From Maricaulis maris_C (lineage in GTDB: Bacteria; Pseudomonadota; Alphaproteobacteria; Caulobacterales; Maricaulaceae): DNA of 64,000 bases. Below are positions 1 to 6,713 of this stretch, piece after piece. The notes below the pieces were generated by a model. It ran no database searches. It saw only the letters and a list, made by a program, of their open reading frames with translations, and was not told the origin of the DNA. The stretch is from NCBI RefSeq assembly GCF_049116555.1, contig NZ_JAGDYT010000001.1:372001-436000 (forward strand), read 5' to 3'. Made by a program: the position numbers and the translations under genes. The first letter of the stretch is position 1. Every line of letters starts with the position of its first letter.

Positions 1-670
1 TCATCACCGGCGCGTCGAGCATGCGCACGAGCTGCAAATCATGGGTGGCAATGATGATCGTCGTCCCGAGCTTGTTGAGTTCGGCAAACAGGCGCAGCAG
101 GCGCATGCCCATTTCCGGGTCCACATTGCCGGTCGGCTCGTCGGCGATCAGGACTTCCGGCTGGCCGACCACGGCCCGGGCGATGGCGACACGCTGCTGC
201 TCACCACCGGACAGGGTAGCCGGCAGTGCATTCATCTTCTCGCCCAGTCCGACCCAGGCGAGCAGTTCGGCGACATCCTCCGCATAGTCCTGACGCTTGC
301 GGCCGGCGACGCGCAGCGGAAGGGCGACATTGTCAAACACATTCATGTGGCCGAGCAGGCGAAACTCCTGGAAAACCACCCCGACCCGGCGCCGCAGATC
401 GGGCAATTCATCGCGCGGCAGCGTGGCGGCATCACGCCCGAAATAGCTGATCAGTCCGCGCGACGGTTTGGCGGCGAGATAAATCAGCCGCAATAGCGAA
501 GTTTTGCCGGCTCCGGACGGGCCGGTGAGGAATTGGAAAGAACCGCGTGGTAAATCAAAAGACAAATCGCGCAGGATCTCCGGTCCCCGGCCATACCGCA
601 TACCGACATTGTCGAAGCGGATAACCGGCTCCGGATCCAGATGCGGTGACTGGGAAGAACGCGGACTGAT
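1..670 (-). CDS. ftsE: Cell division ATP-binding protein FtsE (3' end cut by window edge)
   Basis: ABC ATPase that partners the membrane protein FtsX to control septal peptidoglycan hydrolysis. Reading the minus strand shows Walker A GPSGAGKT, signature LSGGEQQR, Walker B VLIADEPTGN and the H-switch ATHDLQ, in the right order for FtsE. The C-terminal dozen or so residues and the stop lie beyond base 1, as would ftsX. The start is a problem. Between the upstream in-frame stop and the conserved VIRFDNVG strand there is no ATG, GTG or TTG. The best ribosome site, GGAGG at 677-681, sits 6 nt before an ATC codon (668-670), which I used as a provisional start. The first in-frame ATG (599-601) would cut off the first beta strand. 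It is divergent from the zinc-ribbon gene at 723. Identity is very sure; the start is not. Confidence 0.93.
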   Translation of the reverse strand, partial: MSPRSSQSPHLDPEPVIRFDNVGMRYGRGPEILRDLSFDLPRGSFQFLTGPSGAGKTSLLRLIYLAAKPSRGLISYFGRDAATLPRDELPDLRRRVGVVFQEFRLLGHMNVFDNVALPLRVAGRKRQDYAEDVAELLAWVGLGEKMNALPATLSGGEQQRVAIARAVVGQPEVLIADEPTGNVDPEMGMRLLRLFAELNKLGTTIIIATHDLQLVRMLDAPVM

Positions 671-722
671 GGAAATCCTCCATGGGTTCGGGTGAGCCGA
701 AGAAGATGTGTAGACGACTCAT

Positions 723-1562
723 ATGAGCATAGTACTCAGCTGTCCGTCATGTACCACGCGTTACCGTGCCAATCCCAATGCGATTGGCACGAACGGCCGT
801 CGTGTGCGCTGCGCTTCGTGCGGCCATGTCTGGACAGCCGAGGTCGAGGATCCCAGCGATCTGCCCAGCCTGCAACCCGCGCCGCCGGTCCTGCCGGATG
901 CGCCTGTTGAAGAGGCCGAGGGCGAGAAGAAAGTTCACACGGCCTTCCGCGAGCGTCAGGAAAAGAAGCGCCGGACGCTGTCTGCCGCTGCCGCCGGGGG
1001 TGCCTGGGGAGGTCTTGTCGCGGCCTGTGCCGTCCTGTTCGTGTGCGTCTGGATATTCCGGGTCGATGTCGTGACGATGTGGCCGCGCGCCTCCTCGGCC
1101 TATGCCGCAGTCGGCGCCAAGGTGAATCCCTGGGGCTATGATGTCGGGGAACTCCATGTATCCCGCGAGATCGACCATGGCGTTCCGCTTCTGGTCGTCG
1201 AAGGGGATGTCCACAATTTCGACCGTCGTTCCCGCGCCATACCAGGCTTGCGGGCCATTTTGCGTGACCAGAACGGCGAGGCCGTTCTGGAATGGACGGT
1301 TTCAATGCCGGCCGGCAATCTCGGCGCAGGCGATCGTCAGGAATTCCGGACAGTCGTGTCCGATCCGCCGCCGGAAGCGGTCGAGGTTGAAGTGGTCCTG
1401 ATGGACACGCCAGCCCATGGCAATGCGTCGGAAAGCGATCATCCCGCCGGACAAGAGGCCGATGCCGGTCCTGCCGATGAAGACCCGGCCGCTGCCGTCG
1501 CCGATCACGCGTCGCCGGATCAGCATGCGGCCGCTGACCCGGTCGAAGCCGGGCATCACTGA
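723..1562 (+). CDS. MJ0042-type zinc-ribbon, single-pass membrane protein (DUF3426-like)
   Basis: Protein of 279 aa of unknown exact role. The N-terminus carries a zinc ribbon with CxxC pairs at C7/C10 and C30/C33, matching the MJ0042 finger family. A charged linker follows, then one transmembrane segment at about residues 94-114. The extracytoplasmic C-terminal domain (about 130-230) resembles DUF3426, with a pattern around LLVVEGDVHNF and AGDRQEFRTVV. The last 50 residues are Ala/Asp/His-rich and low complexity. It lies head-to-head with ftsE, 52 bp apart. That divergent pairing is common in alphaproteobacteria, so a cell-envelope or division link is plausible but not shown. The start codon sits inside a small palindrome, CTCATATGAG (718-727), and no clear ribosome site is visible. 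Confidence 0.88.
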   Translation: MSIVLSCPSCTTRYRANPNAIGTNGRRVRCASCGHVWTAEVEDPSDLPSLQPAPPVLPDAPVEEAEGEKKVHTAFRERQEKKRRTLSAAAAGGAWGGLVAACAVLFVCVWIFRVDVVTMWPRASSAYAAVGAKVNPWGYDVGELHVSREIDHGVPLLVVEGDVHNFDRRSRAIPGLRAILRDQNGEAVLEWTVSMPAGNLGAGDRQEFRTVVSDPPPEAVEVEVVLMDTPAHGNASESDHPAGQEADAGPADEDPAAAVADHASPDQHAAADPVEAGHH

Positions 1563-1583
1563 CCCCTTTTTGAGACTGATTGA

Positions 1584-1615
1584 AACGAGGAGCCCACAAT
1601 AACGGGCAGCTCGTT
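1584..1615. terminator. Possible bidirectional terminator hairpin between convergent genes
   Basis: AACGAG at 1584-1589 pairs with CTCGTT at 1610-1615, with an inner GCCC/GGGC stem broken by a tandem GA mismatch and an 8-nt loop. It lies between the convergent stops at 1562 and 1646. The following T-runs are weak, so this is a tentative call. Confidence 0.4.
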
Positions 1616-1645
1616 CTCACGCCGCGATATCGGCCAACCCTGACT

Positions 1646-4195
1646 TTAGAACCGGTCGAGCAGGCGCTGAATATAGTCGAGCTCTTCCTGCGGACGGCCG
1701 GCTTCGGCGGCCCGGCGGCGCAATTCCTCCAGTATGTCCCGGGCCCGGGCGCGGCTCATCTCGTCGGGGACTTCAACACCGGCCCCGTCGGCAAAGGCGC
1801 CTTCCGCGGGACGGCCGAGCGGATCGCGATTGTCTTCGCCTTCTGCTTGCTGGCTGCCATTTTCCTGCATGCGGTCGAGCAGTTCGCGGGCCAGTTCCTC
1901 GGCGCCGGAGCGCAAGTCGGCCAGCGCTTGCTCCTGGGCCGCCAAGGCGCCTTCGGTATCGCCATTGCGCAAGGCTTCCTCAGCCTGGCGCATGGCCTCG
2001 CCGGCGCCGCCAAGCGAGTCTTCGCCCTGGCCGGGAAGAGCGTCAGCGGATTCCGAGAAGCGCTGGGCGAGTTGTCCCTGGGCATCGGCGAGGGCCTGGG
2101 CGCTTTGGCCACCACCGCTCTGGTTCTCGGCAAGGGTTTGCGGACCTTCACCGGATTGCTGACCCTGTTGCTGCTGGCCTGACGAATTGCCGGATTGCGG
2201 CTGGCCGCCACCTTCCTGTTCGGACAGTCCGAACGTCTGGTCCTGAAGATTGCGCTGCTCACCGATGACTTCACCGAGCTCCTCGAGGGCACGGGCGATG
2301 GCTTCGGAAATGGGATCGTCCTGCTGGCCTTCGCCCTCGCCCTGACCGAGTTGCATCTGCATGTTGCGGAGCATTTCCGACAGGGCGGCGAGCGCCTGGC
2401 GGGCATCTGCGGTATTGCCCAGCTCGGCCGCGTCACGCAGCGCATCGAGCATTTCCTGCAAGCCTTCACCATTGAGGTTCGGGCCTTGTCCACCCTCGGC
2501 GAAATTGCCTTCCTCGGCCGCTTCGCGGGCCATCGCCGCCATGAAGTTCTGCATGGCCTCTTCATAGGCCTCGAACAGGGCGGCCAGTTCGGTTTCGTCG
2601 GCGCCGCGGGCCATCGCTTCCATCAACGCCCGCTCGGCAGCGCGCAGGGCCGCCTCGGCATCGGCGAGGGAGCCGAGCTCGGCTCGCAGGGCGATCTGCC
2701 AGAGATCGCCTTCCAGATCGCCCAGCGCGACCTGGTCTCGCTGGCGGCGCAAACGGTGCAGGGCTTCGCGCAGGCCGAGATAGACAATCGGGTCCTCGAA
2801 GAAATACTCCGGGGCGTCCGAGATGGCGGCGAGACTGCGGGCAACCTGTTGCAGGCCGTCCGGGGCCCGCTCGATGCGACGGGCCGGGTTCTCGGTGAAG
2901 TAGGCCGGGCCCTGGGGAACATCTTCGGCATACATGACCGGCGGTTCTTCCAGCGGGTCATAGGGCTGGTTTGACGCCATCACATCGCGGCGTTGTTCGG
3001 CAACGGCGCGCGCCAGCGAGTCGAGGAAGACGCGGGCCGGCAGGGTGATGCCCAATTCCGGAGAACGACCGGTATTCCCGGCTGCATCGGTCGCCACGAG
3101 GCGGATATCGACCCGGCTTCCGGCCAGCGGATGCCGCGCGGTTTCCAGCAGGGTGGCCAGGGCATCGTCGTCACTGCCCGGCGTCACGGCGCTGGTTTCG
3201 ATCGGCAGGACTTCCCATGCGTCGTCGCTGTCTTCAGGACGCAGCTCGAGCGCATAGCCGACCGCGCCGTAGTCATCGGTGACGGTGAAGTCGAGGTCCA
3301 GTTCGCCGGCGGCGGTAGAGTCGGGAACCGCAGTCAGGCGCACGCGTGGCGGCGTGTCGGGGGTGACGGTGAGGGTCCAAGTCTCGCGTGTGCCAGGGGC
3401 AGCCAGGCGCAGCGTGGCGTCGCGATCGACCGGCTGGCGAATCTCCCAGACACTGTCGCCAATCTCACTGCCATCATTACGCTGGCGCCCTTCGCCATCA
3501 CGCAGGGTCAGGCGCGGCTGGCGGCGCGAACCGGCGATGCGGGCGACAAAGGTCGAACCCTCCGGCACGACCGCTTCGCGGCTGTCAGCGGCCAGGAAAA
3601 TCGGCGCGCGTCCTGTATAGGCCGGCGGGTCGATCCAGGCATCAATGGAGAGTGTGTCGCCACCGGCAATGATCGGGGTCAGGGAAAAAGCCTCGCCGAC
3701 CCGGTCGCGGGCGGTCGGGCCAGCCACCATCCAGCTGACCAGGATGCCAAGGGCGAGCATGCCGCGCACGGCAAAGCTGTCATGCCGGGCCCAGGCGGCT
3801 TGCGGTCGGCGGGCGCGGGCAGTTTTCAGGCGGGCCGCCATGCGGCTCTGGTGTTCGTCCCAGACGCGCTGGGCAATCGGATCGCGATCACTCGGCCGGT
3901 CGGTCAGGGCTTCATGGGGACGGGCGGTGATCCCGGAATCATCCTCGACGCGGCGTGCGGTCTCGTCGTCATTGGGCCAGGCGAAGCGCCGCAGTCCAGG
4001 TCGGGTCAGCCAGATCGCAAGCGCCAGCGAGGCCAGCGCATAGGTCGCGCGCCAGGGGTCGCCGACACTGTCCCAAAGACCCAGAAGCGAAAGGATGAGA
4101 AAACCCGACACCCAGGCCAGGCCCGGCCAGATAACCGAAACCGAGCGCTCCCAAACGAGCGCGAGCCAGGCGAGGATCAAGGACGTACGACGCAT
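1646..4195 (-). CDS. DUF4175 / TIGR02302-type large membrane protein
   Basis: Protein of about 849 aa of the DUF4175 family, known mainly from alphaproteobacteria and without an established function. The N-terminus has two or three membrane segments (about residues 5-75) and another near 145-165. A long periplasmic part follows with beta-rich stretches. The C-terminal 350 residues are dominated by Ala/Glu/Gln, predicted helical or coiled coil, with several Gln/Gly-rich patches (for example around GQQQQGQQ). I placed the start at the ATG at 4193-4195, MRRTSLILAW, directly before the first membrane helix. An upstream in-frame ATG at 4243 is possible, but it would run up to the lipoprotein gene. 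In many relatives lysA sits just upstream; here it is missing and only the small lipoprotein precedes it. Confidence 0.85.
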   Translation of the reverse strand: MRRTSLILAWLALVWERSVSVIWPGLAWVSGFLILSLLGLWDSVGDPWRATYALASLALAIWLTRPGLRRFAWPNDDETARRVEDDSGITARPHEALTDRPSDRDPIAQRVWDEHQSRMAARLKTARARRPQAAWARHDSFAVRGMLALGILVSWMVAGPTARDRVGEAFSLTPIIAGGDTLSIDAWIDPPAYTGRAPIFLAADSREAVVPEGSTFVARIAGSRRQPRLTLRDGEGRQRNDGSEIGDSVWEIRQPVDRDATLRLAAPGTRETWTLTVTPDTPPRVRLTAVPDSTAAGELDLDFTVTDDYGAVGYALELRPEDSDDAWEVLPIETSAVTPGSDDDALATLLETARHPLAGSRVDIRLVATDAAGNTGRSPELGITLPARVFLDSLARAVAEQRRDVMASNQPYDPLEEPPVMYAEDVPQGPAYFTENPARRIERAPDGLQQVARSLAAISDAPEYFFEDPIVYLGLREALHRLRRQRDQVALGDLEGDLWQIALRAELGSLADAEAALRAAERALMEAMARGADETELAALFEAYEEAMQNFMAAMAREAAEEGNFAEGGQGPNLNGEGLQEMLDALRDAAELGNTADARQALAALSEMLRNMQMQLGQGEGEGQQDDPISEAIARALEELGEVIGEQRNLQDQTFGLSEQEGGGQPQSGNSSGQQQQGQQSGEGPQTLAENQSGGGQSAQALADAQGQLAQRFSESADALPGQGEDSLGGAGEAMRQAEEALRNGDTEGALAAQEQALADLRSGAEELARELLDRMQENGSQQAEGEDNRDPLGRPAEGAFADGAGVEVPDEMSRARARDILEELRRRAAEAGRPQEELDYIQRLLDRF

Positions 4196-4278
4196 GGGCT
4201 GAAAGCTATCACGCTGCACCGGAATAACGAGGCCCCGATGCATTACACTTTGGTGAGCCGGATCAGCGTGCTGCCAAC

Positions 4279-4416
4279 CTATTCGCCGGCGTCGTCTTCC
4301 GCCGCTGGCGGCTCACCCCAGAGTGGGTCCGGGCGGTCGAGATTGCCACGCAGGCCGCAGGCTGTGACAGCGAGGGCGCTGAGGACAATGAGGGTAAGAC
4401 TGGTCAGGCGTTTCAT
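4279..4416 (-). CDS. Small lipoprotein, LptM/YifL-like
   Basis: A 45-aa protein with a textbook lipoprotein signal: a basic start (MKRLT), a hydrophobic core, then LAVTAC with the lipidated Cys at residue 20. The mature part begins CGLRGNL, the CG(L)xG(x)L pattern typical of LptM/YifL. LptM is a lipoprotein that assists assembly of the LPS translocon LptDE in the outer membrane. The ATG at 4414-4416 was chosen because an upstream in-frame ATG would give a non-signal leader overlapping argH. The gene begins 10 bp after the argH stop, so both are probably on one transcript. Position directly after argH is the usual alphaproteobacterial location. Family call is good; function is by homology. Confidence 0.8.
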   Translation of the reverse strand: MKRLTSLTLIVLSALAVTACGLRGNLDRPDPLWGEPPAAEDDAGE

Positions 4417-4426
4417 CGTGATTTCC

Positions 4427-5836
4427 TCAACAACCCAGACGGTCCTTCCAGACCGCCACCTGTTCGCGCACCCGCTCCGGCGAGGTGCCGCCGAAGCTTG
4501 TGCGGCTCGACATCGAAGCCCGAGCACTCAACACGGAAAACACGCTGTCGTCGATAGCCGGCTCGACCGATTGCATATCGGCCAGCGGAAGGTCCGCCAG
4601 CGGCACGCCGCGTGCCTCGGCCAGTTTGACGATCGATCCGGAAATGTGATGCGCGTCGCGGAAGGGTTTGCCCAGTTCGCGCACGACATAATCGGCCAGG
4701 TCGGTGGCGTCGGAATAGGCTTCACCCGCGGCTTCCTCGAGCGCGTCGGGGAAGAAGGTCAGATCGCTCGCCATGCCCGCCATGGAAAGGAGGGCCAGTT
4801 CGAGATCATCGATGGCCTGGAAGACCGGCGCCTTGTCCTCCTGCAAGTCTTTGGAATAGGCCAGAGGCAGGCCTTTCACGACGGTCAGCAGGCCGGTCAG
4901 CGAGCCGATGATGCGGCCCGGCTTGGCGCGCACCAGCTCGGCAGCGTCGGGATTGCGCTTTTGCGGCATGATGGACGAGCCGGTCGACCAGGCGTCGGAC
5001 AGGGTGGCAAAGCCGAAACGGCGCGTGCACCAGAGGACGATCTCCTCGGCAAAGCGCGACAGGTTCACTGCGCAGATCGACGCTGCCGAGAGTACTTCCA
5101 GCGCAAAGTCACGGGCCGCGACGCCGTCGAGCGAGTTGGCCATGGGGCGATCAAAGCCGAGCGCCTTCGCGGTCATTTCGCGATCGATGGGGAAGGCGGT
5201 GCCGGCCAGAGCGGCGCAGCCAAGCGGACTTTCATTGAGGCGCTTGCGGGCATCGGCGAAGCGGCCCCGATCACGCTGGGCGACCTCGACATAACTGAGC
5301 AGGTGGTGACCAAGGGAGACCGGTTGGGCCGTCTGCAAATGCGTGAAGCCCGGCATGACCTGGTCGGCGTGTATCTCGGCCTGTTTGACAAGGGCTGTCT
5401 GATAGGCGGCGAGCATGGCATCGATCCGGTCGCAGGCATCGCGCAGCCAGAGGCGGAAGTCGGTCGCGACCTGGTCATTGCGCGAGCGCGCCGTGTGCAG
5501 TCGACCGGCTGGTTCGCCGATGATTGCCTTGAGCCGGGCCTCGACATTCATGTGCACATCTTCCAATGCGGCCGACCACGGAAAGTCGCCGGCATGGATT
5601 TCCGAGCGCACCTGCTCCAGCCCGCGCTGGATGGCCGCAGCATCCTCGCTTGAAATCACCCCCGTTGCGGCCAACATTTGGCTGTGGGCCAGGGAACCGT
5701 CAATGTCCTGATCCGCCATGCGCTGGTCGATATCGACCGACGCATTGATCGCTTCCATGACCGCGGAGGGTCCGGCCGAGAAACGGCCGCCCCACATCGC
5801 ACTGGAACTGGATTGCGGCTTGGGGTTTTTTGGCAT
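4427..5836 (-). CDS. argH: Argininosuccinate lyase
   Basis: Catalyses the last step of arginine synthesis, splitting argininosuccinate into arginine and fumarate in the cytosol. The 469-aa product has the expected family length. Diagnostic stretches are TARSRNDQVATD (115-126), FTHLQTAQP with the catalytic His near 166, and the fumarase/lyase signature GSSIMPQKRNPD (286-297). The start is the ATG at 5834-5836 (MPKNPKP); longer upstream in-frame extensions run across the divergent tlpA gene and are not real. Only 27 bp separate it from the tlpA-like start, so the two promoters must overlap the other gene's 5' region. It is followed by the LptM-like lipoprotein and DUF4175 genes on the same strand. 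Confidence 0.97.
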   Translation of the reverse strand: MPKNPKPQSSSSAMWGGRFSAGPSAVMEAINASVDIDQRMADQDIDGSLAHSQMLAATGVISSEDAAAIQRGLEQVRSEIHAGDFPWSAALEDVHMNVEARLKAIIGEPAGRLHTARSRNDQVATDFRLWLRDACDRIDAMLAAYQTALVKQAEIHADQVMPGFTHLQTAQPVSLGHHLLSYVEVAQRDRGRFADARKRLNESPLGCAALAGTAFPIDREMTAKALGFDRPMANSLDGVAARDFALEVLSAASICAVNLSRFAEEIVLWCTRRFGFATLSDAWSTGSSIMPQKRNPDAAELVRAKPGRIIGSLTGLLTVVKGLPLAYSKDLQEDKAPVFQAIDDLELALLSMAGMASDLTFFPDALEEAAGEAYSDATDLADYVVRELGKPFRDAHHISGSIVKLAEARGVPLADLPLADMQSVEPAIDDSVFSVLSARASMSSRTSFGGTSPERVREQVAVWKDRLGC

Positions 5837-5863
5837 GGTGAACCTGATTGCGAGGACGAGAAC

Positions 5864-6451
5864 ATGAAGACACCGCTTGGAATAGCCATTTTTGGCATGG
5901 CCGCAATACTGGTGGTGGGATTTGTCTGGGTTTCCCTTGTTTCCGGCACAAATCGTGGCGAAACAGGCCCGCTCGACAGCTATGGCCATGGCGAGATGCG
6001 CGCCTTCGTCACCCTTGATGATGCGCCCTCCCAGCCCGATCTCGCCTATATTGATGGCGATGGTGCCGAGGTGCGGCTCTCGGATTATCGCGGCCAGGTG
6101 ATCCTCGTGAATTACTGGGCGACCTGGTGTGGGCCCTGTGTCGAGGAGATGCCGGCTCTTTCCGACCTTCAGTCCGAGCTGGGCGGTGATGACTTCCAGG
6201 TCGTCACGGTGACGCTGGACCGGTCGATCGAGGATGCTCGCGAATTCCTGACCCGGATGGCGCTCGATAATCTGCCGCTCATCCATGACGGGACTTTTTC
6301 CAGCCCCAGCCAGGTTCGGGCCATCGGCCTGCCCATGTCCATTCTCTATGATGGCCAGGGTCGCGAAATTGGCCGGGTACCGGCGCCGGCGGAATGGAAT
6401 AGCGAAGACGCCTATGCCCTGATCCGCGCGGCAATCCGCCGCGACGTGTAA
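5864..6451 (+). CDS. TlpA-like membrane-anchored thiol-disulfide reductase
   Basis: A 195-aa membrane-anchored periplasmic thioredoxin. An N-terminal membrane anchor spans about residues 7-28. The thioredoxin fold carries the redox motif WATWCGPC with Cys89 and Cys92, and a cis-proline loop in GLPMS. TlpA-type proteins reduce periplasmic disulfides, for example during cytochrome c or cytochrome oxidase assembly. The start ATG at 5864 follows GAGGA at a suitable distance. Its head-to-head arrangement with argH is the usual alphaproteobacterial neighbourhood. A stem-loop at 6476-6503 lies 25 bp after the stop. Confidence 0.93.
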   Translation: MKTPLGIAIFGMAAILVVGFVWVSLVSGTNRGETGPLDSYGHGEMRAFVTLDDAPSQPDLAYIDGDGAEVRLSDYRGQVILVNYWATWCGPCVEEMPALSDLQSELGGDDFQVVTVTLDRSIEDAREFLTRMALDNLPLIHDGTFSSPSQVRAIGLPMSILYDGQGREIGRVPAPAEWNSEDAYALIRAAIRRDV

Positions 6452-6475
6452 GCGCAGTCGGCATCGAAAAGAAAC

Positions 6476-6503
6476 GGGCCGCTCCGATGTCTCGGGGCGG
6501 CCC
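6476..6503 (+). terminator. Probable terminator of the tlpA-like gene
   Basis: GGGCCGC...GCGGCCC with an inner CCGA/TCGG extension forms a strong GC stem with a 4-nt loop just after the tlpA-like stop. The following AGTTGTTTG is only moderately T-rich. Confidence 0.6.
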
Positions 6504-6650
6504 AGTTGTTTGCATCTCGGAGGGATAATCGAGGAGCAATCCCGTTCGGGGAGGAGCGGGTTGGCGCCCTTCTATTGTCCAGGCGCGACGCTTCGATGAC
6601 AGGACGGCGATGCTTGTGTGTCACGCGCAGGCGGCATCCCTCCGGAGCCA

Positions 6651-6685
6651 GAAACAAAACGCCCCGGGCCTTGCGGTCCGGGGCG
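6651..6685 (-). terminator. Rho-independent terminator of the TonB receptor gene
   Basis: On the minus strand CGCCCCGG (6678-6685) and CCGGGGCG (6660-6667) form an 8-bp stem, followed directly by TTTTGTTT. It is 28 bp past the stop of the receptor gene. Confidence 0.85.
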
Positions 6686-6713
6686 TGTTCTTCGTGGTGT
6701 GTCCGTCAGCGCC

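Noticed and set aside
2993..5653. Long plus-strand open frame (about 886 codons) across argH and DUF4175
   Set aside because: Antisense to well-supported genes; it arises from high GC and carries no family motifs.
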